Below, piece after piece: positions 42,617 through 52,274 of a stretch of 64,000 bases of DNA. The stretch comes from Rhodopirellula sp. SM50. Its GTDB lineage: Bacteria > Planctomycetota > Planctomycetia > Pirellulales > Pirellulaceae. The position numbers and the translations under genes were made by a program. Position 1 is the stretch's first letter. Each line of letters opens with the position of its first letter. The stretch lies in the NCBI RefSeq assembly GCF_002289565.1, contig NZ_NTFY01000017.1:62001-126000 (forward strand), in the 5' to 3' direction. The notes under the pieces are model-generated. The model was not told the DNA's origin and ran no database searches. It was given only the letters and a program-made list of their open reading frames with translations.

Positions 42617-45600
42617 GTGGGCTCTTTCCAACCCGTGAGCAACGTTTTGGCTTCTGACGTTCCGTCGAGACCCACCGTGATGACCGTTTTTGTCGCTATT
42701 ACCATCGTTTGGATCATTGTCACGCTGGTCGGTCATTTGTCATGGCTGGCCGTCGCGGCACTCTTCCACGCGATTGCGGGGCGCGACGAGGCAGTGACGA
42801 AGGTCGTCGATCGCGACGAGGACGCTCAGGCGGCAAACCGCGTGATCAGCCGAATGGCCGCGGCGCTGCTGATCAGCCCCGCCGAAGCGCAGAAACTCCG
42901 CGGCAAGATCAACCAGCTCGATCACGCGACATGGCCGAGCACCGCCCAGCCGACAGAAGGCCAGCGGGATCTCGAAGGCCAAAACCAGGCCGCCGAATCG
43001 ACGCCCGACGGAGACGTGTTGGGCGCCGCCGCGTCAGACGCCACCCCGATGGCTTCGTCCGCTGCTGCACCGTCGGCACGCACCGACAGCCAACCCGCCA
43101 GCGAACCCGCCAGCGCGCGACAACCCACACTCGACGATTTTCTGGCGCCGCGTCCGAGCGTCACCGCCGCCACGCCCACCGCCGCCAAGCCTGTCGCCGA
43201 ACGCTCCCAAGCGACGGCCCAACCGGTTTCTCCAACGCCGACGGTTTTTTCGCCTCGTGCTTCACTCGGCCAATCGCTCGCCGAGTTCTTGGCGGCACAC
43301 AACATCCGTTGGGGTGAGTTAATCGCGGGGCTGCTGATCGTCGTCTGTTCGATCGGACTGGTGATGAGTTTGTGGACCACGATCACTCAAATGCACCGTG
43401 TGATCCCCTCGTTAATTTTTCTGACCGGCAACACCGCGATCTTTGGCGCCGGATTGTACACGCTGTTTCGCTGGCGGTTGCAGGACACCAGTCGGGCGAC
43501 GCTCGTGATCGCGATGTTGTTGGTGCCCTTGGGGATCTTGACCGGGCTATCGACCGGAGGGATCGACGATGCGTCGGTGATGCTCAACGATCCGATCACT
43601 GTCTTGTCAATTCTGGGTGCCGGTGCCATCTACATCACGTTGATTTGGCAGTCGAGTCGCGCGCTGGTCGGTTCGTCCGGCGCCCTGCCGATGACGCTCG
43701 GTGTCGCCGGTCCGGCCGCGGTGCTGCCCCTGGTGCCTGCCGCGGTCCGTGTTTGGGACGCGTCGGCTGGATATGTCGCGTACGGGGGATCGATTGCCGT
43801 CGCGCTCGCGATCACGTTGTTGATTCCCCGAAGCGCTGAGGGGCGACTGAAAGGCAACGCGTCGTGGCGCCGCGCGCTGGTGATCGGTGTTTCGACGTTT
43901 ACCCTGGCCGTGCTTGCCGGATACGTCGCCTTCATGTTGCGGAGTTTTGAATCGGGTTGGCTGGGAATCGCCGTGTCGACGCTTCCCGGCGTGGTGCTGT
44001 TGGCGGCGGCGGCAGGCTCATTGGCGGGCGATCGCCGACGCCCAAAACTGGCGCTAGCGGGAACGGTGATGGCGTCTCTGGGGCTATTGGCCGGCAGTGC
44101 TCTGTTGATCCCGATGATGGCGTCGTCGCAGTGGCTTTGGACCTGGGCGGTCTCATTTTCACTTGCCGCTGTGCTGGCAGCGTTTCTTTTGAATGCTCCG
44201 CGTTGGACGGTGATTGCAACGGTGCCCGTCTCGATGGCATTCTTGCTGAGCTCGCCGGCGTGGGCTTCGGATCTCGCTTGGTCGCAGTTTCCGATCTGGA
44301 AGCGATTGGTCGGTGGCGAACCGATGTTGGCGTCGCTGTGCATCGGTGTGGTCACGCTGGGGATTGCGTTGCTGTTGCGTTCGGCAGATCAACGCAAGGC
44401 GATGACTTGCACCGCGGGCGCCTGGCTGGCCTACGCAACCGCCAATGCCGCCTTGTTGACGGTCGCTCCGACGAGCTGGATGGGAGCGATTCCCGGTTGG
44501 GTGTTGCCGGTGTTGCTGGCGCTGGCCGCCGCTGCCCTGGTGGTCGCTGCCAGCCGGATCACGTTGCCTATCGATGCCAAGCTGGTCGCGGGAATCGGTA
44601 CGGCGGTGATGTTTGCATTTTGGTTGTCTTTGCTGAAACCGTTGGTCATCGGACAACCCTTTCCGGGCTGGATCCCCGCGATGTGGACGCTGCTGGCGAC
44701 CGCGGGTGCGGGGATCGTTGCCGCCGAGATCTTGTGGAAACAAAACACACTGGCCGAGGCGTTTCGGGCGACGGCATCCGGGTTCCTACTCGGCGCCGCG
44801 GCGGTTTCGATCCTGTTGGTGTTTGAGGCGACGGACGTTGAGGCCGTTCATCATGCCAACACAATCAAAGCGATCGCCGTGTCGTTTTCCTGTGTGCTCG
44901 CCTGGCTTTGGATCGGGCTGACCGATCGCAACACGCTGCATCTGGCGTTTGCCCGGTTTTACCTCGTCGTGACGGCCGTGATGGTGGGCCATGATTGGTT
45001 CAATGATTCCTTGCTGACCGTTACGGCGTGGCGCAGCGGCGAGGCCTTGTGGGCGTGGTCGGGGCTGGGGTGGTTGGTGGTGCTTGCGATCACCGGCAGA
45101 GACGCCCTGATCGGAGCGTTGAAAAATGTTTCAGAAGGATCACTGGGGTCATCCTTCGCGGCTCGTTTCAGTTGGTACAACTCGGCCGAGCACCCGTGGG
45201 ACGTCCTGACGCGGGGGCTGGTCATTCAGGCGTCAACGGTGTTATTGGGATTGGGGTCCGCGTTGTCGTTCGGTTCTTTGGTGGTCACCGTCGGTTCGGG
45301 AACGGCGACGAGCCTGTTCAACGGATTGACACTGCCGATCGCCGTGCTGTTGGTCAGCGGTTTGGTGCTGCACGGGCTGGTGTTGCAAGGGGACGCGCGC
45401 GGCGACGCGGTGTTTTTTGGCCAGCGGTCGGTTTTGCCTTGTTTGCATTTAGCCGGCGGATTCGGTTGGATCGGATGGCAGGTCGGGATTCGGATGTTGG
45501 TCGACCCGTCGGAACAACTCGTCTTGGCGACTTCGGTGGCGGCGGCGGGCTGCTTTGCCATCGACTTGTTGCGACGTGAATCAGAATCCGGCGATCACGT

Positions 45601-48600
45601 TTTTGTGTTGTGCGGTTCGACCGCCGGCGGTGTGTTTGCCGCCATCGGATTGGCGTTCATCGCCGTGTCGTCCGGTTGCCTGCTGAGCAGCGGTTGGGTG
45701 CCGATGGTGCAGCAACGTGTTCGGCCGGATCAGTTCGTCACGCTGTCGGTCGCGGCGTGGTGGGCGACCGCTGCGATCCTGTCCGGATGGCTCGGCCACC
45801 GCGATCGCAGCGGCGTGTTGGCGATCGTCTCGGCAATGCTGGTTCCAGCGGTGGTGATCCTGGTGATGCCGCTTTGGGCACCGGCCCAGTGGTGGGTTTG
45901 GATTCAATCCGCGGCGATCGCCAGCGGCGCGTATGCGGTCGCGTTGCGATTCATTCCGTCGGGTTTACGATCCGAACCCGATCAACCGATGCTGCCTCGG
46001 GCGATCGATGTGTCGCTGCTGGGTTGTGCCTTCGTTGCGATGGTGACTTTGCTGGGCTTGATCGCGGGCATCGTATTGCGAGACGCATCGTGGATGCAGT
46101 TGCATCATCCGACGGGATGGCTGCTGTCGACGATGGCCGCATGCCTGATGCTGTTTTGGAATCGTCTTGCCGGTCCGGCACTGCGGCTGGCCCAGCCGAT
46201 CTCGTGGCCGATCATGCTCAGCTTGATGTCCGGCCACGTCGCGATGTGGTTATCGCAGCTCGCGGCGCCATCGATGTTGCCGCATCAATGGTTGCCGATG
46301 GTTTGGACGGCGGTGGCAGTGATTTCGATTTGCGAAGCTTGTCGCGTGGCGTTTTGGCAGAATTCATCCGTTCGTCTGGCCCGATGGCACGCCGGGCTTT
46401 TGATCGTTGGGGCGACGCTGTTGTGTCTATTGGACGGTTCGATGACCCGTGATGCCACGGTCGGTTTGATCGCCAGTCTCGCCGGTGGGATCCTGGTCAC
46501 GACACGGGCCGTGTTGGCTTATGGGGAGGTTCGAAGTGGGCGGTCGATCACGAAACGGTCGACGGTGATCACGCGGATGTTCAGTTGGTATGCGGTCGCG
46601 AGCGGGTTGGTGTTTGTGTTTCAGATCGTCGAAGCAAATTTTCGATCGGAGTTTGTGCTTTGGACGATGCTGCTGGCGTGGGTCGCGGCCTGGGTTTTGG
46701 TATGGCGTCTGGGCTGTCCCGACCGAGAGTCGGTCGAACCGGATGCGCGACGGTGTCGCGCGATGTTGCCCGATAGCGAGGCTGCGATGTTGGTGCTGGC
46801 GGCGTTGTCACTGGAGTTGTTGGCCGTGATGATTTCGGCGGTCGACTTCGCCCCGCTGGCGGTCGTGGAAGACCCCTTGCTGTGGCTGCGACTGGGGATC
46901 GGACTTGCCGTCGCCCTCTCGGTCAGTTTTCGGCAGGGACGTCCTTCGGTCGGCGAGACGGCGGTGGCGACCGTTCTCGTTTCGGCGACGCTGTTGGGGA
47001 TCAGGATCGGAGTCGACCGGTTGGCCCGCAGCGAAACCTTGCTCACCGTGATGTGCTTGGTCGCACCGATGACGTTGGCCGTGATGGTGTTTTCCGCCGC
47101 GGCAATCTGCCGGGCGATCAATCGGATCGGTGTCCAGTGGAATGGCTTGATCGCCGATGGGCAGTTACCGACGTCGATTTCGATCCCGCGTTTCGCACGC
47201 GTGTTGACGCGTGTCGCAGTGGGCACGGTGATCTTGGTCGTCGCTCTGACGAGTTATTTGTTGTTCGATTCCAACTCCAACACCATGGTTCCGGTTGCGA
47301 TCTGCGGCGTCGCCTTGTTGGCCGCTTCGCTGGCGGAATTGGCCGAGCGGACGGGGCGTGAGATCGTTCGACACGTGGCGATGTTTGTCGCGTTGGCGTC
47401 GATCGCGATGTGGGCCAGCGTGAACGTGGGCAACGACGCTCATCCGATGGTTTCGCTCTCCACACGCTGGTTCGTGGGCTGGGTATTCGTCGCGATCGGA
47501 TTGTCGTTCGGCGTACCAAAGTTGCTCGGTGCGATCATCTTGGAACGATGGAAGAACGCGGTTCGAAGCGGATTTGTTTTGGCGATCTCACTGGCGATGG
47601 GGTCGTTGGTCGCGACGTTGGTTCAAGAAGCGGTCGTTCGCGTTGCCGGCCAAACTGACCAGCTGGTCAAACCCCTGATGTTGGGAATGGCGGCAACGTT
47701 GGCGCTGTTGAGCGTGATGTCGACGTTGGCGGGGATTTTGAGTGGACCGGGGTATTCCTACCGAGACGCGTGGAAACTGACGGATCGGCAACGCGCCGCC
47801 TTGGTCGTCGCGGCGCAGGTGTTTGGCGGATTGACCTGGTTTCACCTGTTCCTGTGCAAGAGTCCGTTGGCGAGTCTGGGGCTCAGAGCGTATTGGCCGT
47901 ATGTCGTGATGACGTTGGCGTTTGCCAGCGTGGGAATCACCGAATGGGCGCGGCGCCGCGGCGATGAGGTACTTGAAAAAACGCTCAAGCAGACCGCTTT
48001 GTTTTTGCCCTTGGTTCCCGTGATCGGATTCTGGCTGAGCGGATCGTGGGTGTCGTCACTGTTCGGCGAATCCGACGGCAGTCGATGGACCTACATCCAG
48101 GGCCGCGTGTCCTATCAAGGTTTGTTGATCGCGGCGGCGCTTTACTATGGTGTCGTGTCGTTCCTGTGGAAGAGCGGCCGGGCACGACTGGTTTCGATCA
48201 TGATCGGGAACGTTGCGTTGTGGGTGATCTTGGTCCAAACGCCGAACTGGGACTTCCTTTCCCATCCACAGGCTTGGTTGATCCCGCCGGCGGTCTGCGT
48301 GTTGGTCGCGACGCATTTCCACCGGGATGCATTGGGGGCAACGACCGCGGCCGCGATCCGTTATGCGGCGACATTGACGATCTATGTGACCAGCACGGCG
48401 GACATGTTGATTCAAGGGGTCGGTTCGACGATCCTTGGCCCGATCGTCTTGATCGTGTTGGCACTGCTGGGAGCCGCCGCCGGTGTGGCACTGCGTGTCA
48501 AACCATTCCTGTACCTGGGGACAACGTTCGTGTTGATCGGCGTGACCAGCATGGTCTGGCATGCCCAACAACAAATCGGTGCGGTTTGGCCCTGGTGGGT

Positions 48601-48709
48601 CTTCGGCATCAGCAGTGGCGTGATGTTGATGATCGGGTTGATGGCGATCGAAAAGAATAAACCCAAGCTGCGCCGCATCGCGACGGCGATGCAGCAGTGG
48701 GACGCATGA
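42617..48709 (+). CDS. Giant multi-pass membrane protein (2030 residues)
   Basis: A 2030-residue integral membrane protein of unknown function. GTG 42617 follows GAGGGA closely; ATG 42680 (MTVFVAITIVWIIV) is the alternative start. After one N-terminal helix there is an Ala/Pro/Ser/Thr-rich cytoplasmic stretch (about 90-215), then hydrophobic helices almost without break from about 225 to 2010, several dozen in all (for example WGELIAGLLIVVCSIGLVMS). There are short charged loops and no known enzyme motif. The size and helix count recall DUF2339-like giant membrane proteins, but I cannot assign the family. It may be a planctomycete-specific transporter or scaffold. Confidence 0.85.
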   Translation: MGSFQPVSNVLASDVPSRPTVMTVFVAITIVWIIVTLVGHLSWLAVAALFHAIAGRDEAVTKVVDRDEDAQAANRVISRMAAALLISPAEAQKLRGKINQLDHATWPSTAQPTEGQRDLEGQNQAAESTPDGDVLGAAASDATPMASSAAAPSARTDSQPASEPASARQPTLDDFLAPRPSVTAATPTAAKPVAERSQATAQPVSPTPTVFSPRASLGQSLAEFLAAHNIRWGELIAGLLIVVCSIGLVMSLWTTITQMHRVIPSLIFLTGNTAIFGAGLYTLFRWRLQDTSRATLVIAMLLVPLGILTGLSTGGIDDASVMLNDPITVLSILGAGAIYITLIWQSSRALVGSSGALPMTLGVAGPAAVLPLVPAAVRVWDASAGYVAYGGSIAVALAITLLIPRSAEGRLKGNASWRRALVIGVSTFTLAVLAGYVAFMLRSFESGWLGIAVSTLPGVVLLAAAAGSLAGDRRRPKLALAGTVMASLGLLAGSALLIPMMASSQWLWTWAVSFSLAAVLAAFLLNAPRWTVIATVPVSMAFLLSSPAWASDLAWSQFPIWKRLVGGEPMLASLCIGVVTLGIALLLRSADQRKAMTCTAGAWLAYATANAALLTVAPTSWMGAIPGWVLPVLLALAAAALVVAASRITLPIDAKLVAGIGTAVMFAFWLSLLKPLVIGQPFPGWIPAMWTLLATAGAGIVAAEILWKQNTLAEAFRATASGFLLGAAAVSILLVFEATDVEAVHHANTIKAIAVSFSCVLAWLWIGLTDRNTLHLAFARFYLVVTAVMVGHDWFNDSLLTVTAWRSGEALWAWSGLGWLVVLAITGRDALIGALKNVSEGSLGSSFAARFSWYNSAEHPWDVLTRGLVIQASTVLLGLGSALSFGSLVVTVGSGTATSLFNGLTLPIAVLLVSGLVLHGLVLQGDARGDAVFFGQRSVLPCLHLAGGFGWIGWQVGIRMLVDPSEQLVLATSVAAAGCFAIDLLRRESESGDHVFVLCGSTAGGVFAAIGLAFIAVSSGCLLSSGWVPMVQQRVRPDQFVTLSVAAWWATAAILSGWLGHRDRSGVLAIVSAMLVPAVVILVMPLWAPAQWWVWIQSAAIASGAYAVALRFIPSGLRSEPDQPMLPRAIDVSLLGCAFVAMVTLLGLIAGIVLRDASWMQLHHPTGWLLSTMAACLMLFWNRLAGPALRLAQPISWPIMLSLMSGHVAMWLSQLAAPSMLPHQWLPMVWTAVAVISICEACRVAFWQNSSVRLARWHAGLLIVGATLLCLLDGSMTRDATVGLIASLAGGILVTTRAVLAYGEVRSGRSITKRSTVITRMFSWYAVASGLVFVFQIVEANFRSEFVLWTMLLAWVAAWVLVWRLGCPDRESVEPDARRCRAMLPDSEAAMLVLAALSLELLAVMISAVDFAPLAVVEDPLLWLRLGIGLAVALSVSFRQGRPSVGETAVATVLVSATLLGIRIGVDRLARSETLLTVMCLVAPMTLAVMVFSAAAICRAINRIGVQWNGLIADGQLPTSISIPRFARVLTRVAVGTVILVVALTSYLLFDSNSNTMVPVAICGVALLAASLAELAERTGREIVRHVAMFVALASIAMWASVNVGNDAHPMVSLSTRWFVGWVFVAIGLSFGVPKLLGAIILERWKNAVRSGFVLAISLAMGSLVATLVQEAVVRVAGQTDQLVKPLMLGMAATLALLSVMSTLAGILSGPGYSYRDAWKLTDRQRAALVVAAQVFGGLTWFHLFLCKSPLASLGLRAYWPYVVMTLAFASVGITEWARRRGDEVLEKTLKQTALFLPLVPVIGFWLSGSWVSSLFGESDGSRWTYIQGRVSYQGLLIAAALYYGVVSFLWKSGRARLVSIMIGNVALWVILVQTPNWDFLSHPQAWLIPPAVCVLVATHFHRDALGATTAAAIRYAATLTIYVTSTADMLIQGVGSTILGPIVLIVLALLGAAAGVALRVKPFLYLGTTFVLIGVTSMVWHAQQQIGAVWPWWVFGISSGVMLMIGLMAIEKNKPKLRRIATAMQQWDA

Positions 48710-48823
48710 CCGGAAAAGGGGGCAGGTACCAAAAACCAATTAGACCGAAGGGCCGTTCCGGCTATTGACTCCTGACCCCGTTTTCGCGGTTTACTGGCGG
48801 TGAACGTCGTTTAGGGACAGAGC

Positions 48824-49423
48824 CTAGGACGCCGACGTCGCGTACGCCGGATGCGCTCGAATCGCTTCTCGCAATCGTTCCACATCGCGGTCGAAAAGTG
48901 GCGTGCACGCTGTTTGATCCAACATCTCGTGGTCAAAGACGATTTGTTGGGCCGCGTCGAAAATGCGTCCGGTCGGGCGGTCTCGGAAGTGATGAATGGT
49001 CCGTGAGTAATCGCCACCACGTTCACCGCTGCCCTGATGGGTGTACCCTTGGATCGCTAGTCGATAGAGCGTCTGGGCAAGGAATGCCACGGTTTCATCT
49101 TCGATCCCATCGATGGCCCGTGACGCTTGAGCATGGGTAATGACGTGGACACATTCATGCACGATCAACGCTTTGCTGTCGGCGTCCGAGCGGATTTGGT
49201 TCTCGTCAGCGTCGCTCCACAGGAACAACGTGGGGCCGTTGCGATCGTAGCGAGCTCGGTCGGGAAGATCGGGGTCGGTCTGGACGCCGATTGATTCACT
49301 CCGCAGCATCGACTGAACGCGACTGAACGCGGTCGGATCGATTCGGCACCGGCCGAGGTTGAAGTTGATCTGGTGCGTGGCACGCTCGCCGAGAATTCGG
49401 ATGACTTCTGCAGTTAACGACAT
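48824..49423 (-). CDS. Putative zinc metalloprotease-like protein (HExxH)
   Basis: A 199-residue protein starting at ATG 49423, which has GGGGGA about 8 nt upstream. It contains HECVH in SKALIVHECVHVITHAQ, the HExxH zinc motif, and a following Glu/Asp-rich helix (RAIDGIEDETVAFLAQTLYR) that could hold a third ligand. There is no signal peptide with this start. The rest has no family I recognise; the surrounding text (TLFLWSDADENQIRSDADSK) suggests the DUF4157/eCIS-like putative peptidase pattern only loosely. Convergent with the giant membrane protein. Confidence 0.65.
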   Translation of the reverse strand: MSLTAEVIRILGERATHQINFNLGRCRIDPTAFSRVQSMLRSESIGVQTDPDLPDRARYDRNGPTLFLWSDADENQIRSDADSKALIVHECVHVITHAQASRAIDGIEDETVAFLAQTLYRLAIQGYTHQGSGERGGDYSRTIHHFRDRPTGRIFDAAQQIVFDHEMLDQTACTPLFDRDVERLREAIRAHPAYATSAS

Positions 49424-49654
49424 CGATCGATCCCCCAACGCTGCGTGATGAATCATTCGCTAGGCCAACTCTGGCGGAACCGGCCCCGTGGCGGTTGTTC
49501 CAAACGAATGTCCGTTGCAAATCATATGCCCGAGACGTCGCCGGTGAGAGCAGAGCGAATCACGTCAAGACGGAGGGGGGAACGTGCATTTCCGCACGCG
49601 ACTGATTCCACCCGGCACAGTTGAGGCGGGGCCGAACAAAGGGCGGGCAGATCG

Positions 49655-51133
49655 CTATTGCGCCAGCGATCCCGACTCAGCGGCGACGAGCGCTTCGTAT
49701 TGGGCGATGCGTTCTTCGTCGCCCAGACGTCTCAGGTTTTCCGCCAACAGCACGTTGTCGGCGACCCTGAGAAAGCGATCGTACTTGACGTTTTGCTTGG
49801 TCGAATCCGGTTTGGGCTTGTCGGCCAGTTCACGATACCGTTTGTAGTCTCGGTGTTTCTCGATCGCCGCCACAAACTCCGCAGCACGTGACGTCATCAA
49901 TTCAATCGAAACGGGATTGACGACGTTGGCCAATTCCGGCCACTTGCGTTTCAAATCGCCGGCGATCTTTCGTCGCAACTGCTCCGACGACGATTCGGGG
50001 GCGCGGCGGCGGGAACGTCCGCGGCGGCGTCCCTCCTCGAGCGCTTTCCAGGCGCCGACCAACCGATCGTTTCCCGTCAGGTTCAGCTGTTCGGAAAGGC
50101 CTTCGAGGATCGCCGCTTGCGTTGTGGTGGCCAGGCTGAGTACCAAGTCATACGATTCTTCGTTGGAGAGAAGTTCTGAATCCCCTTCCGCGAATTTGCT
50201 GTACTGGCTTAGAAACTCGCCCGATGTTTTGATCGGCAAATCAATCGTGTCGGCGGTCAAAATCGTGTAAGCATGGGCCTCATCGAAAGAGACGATGCCG
50301 TCGTGGTTGTAATCGGGCGGATTGATCGGATCGCCGGTTCGCGACCGGCCGGACAGTGCTGCCCAAAAATAGGTGCTGTATTCAACATAGCTCGATTCGT
50401 CGACTTCCGGTGTGCAACCCGCCGCGGGGCGATCGTGGACGGTCGCAAAAAACGCGCAGCGACGTTGCGGAGAAAGTCCCCGATCGGGGTCACCGCCGTT
50501 GTAGATCAGTTTGGCAAACCCGCCGGAATGGCACTGAACCATAATGGCCACCACGTCCACTCCGACCGCAAGCCGATCGAGCAGGCTGACGAACTCCCGC
50601 ATCTTGATCGACGAATTATTCCACGTCGCGATCGTCGTGTTGTACGGATCCTTCGAATCGGCACTCTTATTGCCGTGGGCGGTAACGAACAGCAGCAGCC
50701 GATCGCCAGTGGTCATCGTGACGCCGACTTCGTCGAACCACTTGCGAATGTTCTCCGGTCGTGTGCTGCCGCGCACCTCGGGGATGCGATGATTGCGATA
50801 CGACAATCCCAGTGATGATCGACTGCCGAAGAACTCCGCCATCAATCGATTCGCTTTGGGGATCGTTTGGGGATCTATCACCTGCACGTCGGCGCCGTTT
50901 GCGCTGCCGTCGGAGAAAAAGACGTCGTTGTGCCTCTGGTCCAGATTCGTTTCGTCCAACACCCGTTGAAAGAACAGGACGTTGTTTTCCAGCGACGCTT
51001 GATTGCCCGCAGGCGAGTATCCGCCGCCGATCGTCAGAAAGTAGTCGGCCGCCCGCACCGGCAGCGGTGCCAGCAGTGCCGACGCGACCACGCAACAGGA
51101 CAACCGAATCGTTCGAGAGGACGTTCGTCGCAT
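49655..51133 (-). CDS. Secreted caspase-like (clan CD) peptidase with EF-hand
   Basis: A 492-residue protein starting at ATG 51133, which gives a signal peptide (LSCCVVASALLAPLPVRAAD). The catalytic pair of caspase/legumain-type peptidases is visible: His in RLLLFVTAHGNK and Cys in VAIMVQCHSGGFAKLIY. A calcium-binding loop, DYNHDGIVSFDE, follows about 75 residues later. The C-terminal third is basic and helical (RRRGRSRRRAPESSSEQLRR). It probably cuts proteins outside the cytoplasm after Lys/Arg or Asp; specificity cannot be told. It lies next to a small secreted protein on the same strand. Confidence 0.8.
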   Translation of the reverse strand: MRRTSSRTIRLSCCVVASALLAPLPVRAADYFLTIGGGYSPAGNQASLENNVLFFQRVLDETNLDQRHNDVFFSDGSANGADVQVIDPQTIPKANRLMAEFFGSRSSLGLSYRNHRIPEVRGSTRPENIRKWFDEVGVTMTTGDRLLLFVTAHGNKSADSKDPYNTTIATWNNSSIKMREFVSLLDRLAVGVDVVAIMVQCHSGGFAKLIYNGGDPDRGLSPQRRCAFFATVHDRPAAGCTPEVDESSYVEYSTYFWAALSGRSRTGDPINPPDYNHDGIVSFDEAHAYTILTADTIDLPIKTSGEFLSQYSKFAEGDSELLSNEESYDLVLSLATTTQAAILEGLSEQLNLTGNDRLVGAWKALEEGRRRGRSRRRAPESSSEQLRRKIAGDLKRKWPELANVVNPVSIELMTSRAAEFVAAIEKHRDYKRYRELADKPKPDSTKQNVKYDRFLRVADNVLLAENLRRLGDEERIAQYEALVAAESGSLAQ

Positions 51134-51266
51134 CGTTCCGCCGCTTCTGTATCGGTGAGGGTTCGGGCCAAATGGTCGCATCAGTCGCTGATCTCCGATC
51201 CCATTGTAACGCCAATTCGATCCGCGTTGCGTCAAATGATCTTGCAGCCGAGCCGCACTATGGGCG

Positions 51267-51941
51267 TTACCGAACGCTCCGATCGGCTTCGCGACGGAGC
51301 GGGACGATCTGGATCGCGTTGAACATGGAATAAGAACTTCCGTCCCGATGGCTGATGAACTTGACTTCGTTTCCACGCCAGAGGTCGAAGTCGAACGTCA
51401 CGTATTGGACGCCTTCGGTCATCGGCTGTGACCGATAGCCGTGGGTGCCGTCATTTGCCGTCGCCTTTTTGCCGATGCTCTCGTCGGCGATTCTCAATTC
51501 GATGTTGGCATTCTGATCAGGCGCGTCGCCATGTGCATAGACGAACGCCCGATAGCGTCCCGGTTCCAAATCCAGGATCGTCACTTCCAAATCCTTGCAG
51601 CGGCAATTGTCGTAGATGTAGCCATGGAAAATGCCCGACTGACCTGCGATCCCCCACGCTCCGTCGTGTCGCGAAATGCGTAGACGCGCCGTGCTGCCTT
51701 GCGTGTTACTCAAACGCATGAAGTCTTTGGCCGTGGTGCCGACGCTGACGAAGTTCCAGACGTCTCCGCTTGATCCGACGACGCCATCGTAGTGCCCGGC
51801 GCCGGGGTCATGGGCAAAGCCGACATTCAACATGCCTGTCGGCGGGGACTGGGCCGACGCACAGACGCCGCTGACGAGCGACGTGATGATCGCGAGTCCA
51901 ACGTGTAACGCGTTGGGGCGTAACCTGAAGGGAAACAACAT
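51267..51941 (-). CDS. Small secreted beta-rich protein of unknown function
   Basis: A 224-residue protein with a signal peptide (LHVGLAIITSLVSGVCASAQ). The mature part looks like a beta-sandwich (LNVGFAHDPGAGHYDG, LEVTILDLEPGRYRAFVYAH, FDFDLWRGNEVKFISHRDGS), resembling carbohydrate-binding or galactose-binding-like modules. It has a CRC pair. No catalytic motif is seen. It is encoded upstream of the caspase-like gene on the same strand, 134 nt apart, so cotranscription is possible. Confidence 0.65.
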   Translation of the reverse strand: MLFPFRLRPNALHVGLAIITSLVSGVCASAQSPPTGMLNVGFAHDPGAGHYDGVVGSSGDVWNFVSVGTTAKDFMRLSNTQGSTARLRISRHDGAWGIAGQSGIFHGYIYDNCRCKDLEVTILDLEPGRYRAFVYAHGDAPDQNANIELRIADESIGKKATANDGTHGYRSQPMTEGVQYVTFDFDLWRGNEVKFISHRDGSSYSMFNAIQIVPLRREADRSVR

Positions 51942-52124
51942 TGCACCAACCTGTTGAGCAAAGCGTCACGAGATGAAGGTCCGGCCAGTGATCCATAACC
52001 GGTCTCCTGTTTAGGCTGTTTCCTTCATAACAAGGTGCATTGGGTCGGGCAGGGATGAAAGCTCCAAAATAAGAAAGCTTTTACATTTGGAAGCTGGCCC
52101 AGCTCGTGATCGCAACCCGCCAGG

Positions 52125-52259
52125 CAACGCTGTGAAGCATTTTCCCCATGTGTTTCTTGAGGTTTTAGCGGCAGGGCGCGAGCCTCTCCGGTCCTTCATC
52201 TTTGCCAGAACTCCGGAGGGCTCGCGCCCTGCCGCTAAAAAATGCTTCACAGCGTTGCC
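52125..52259. repeat. TTAGCGGC-family palindromic repeat, copy 3
   Basis: Outer arms GGCAACGCTGTGAAGCAT (52125-52142) and its inverse (52242-52259) enclose the inverted TTAGCGGCAGGGCGCGAGCC core. The same outer arms bound the copy at 60815-60952. It lies in a 330-base gap between two genes and I see nothing else there. Confidence 0.9.
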
Positions 52260-52274
52260 CGCCAGGGTTGTGTC

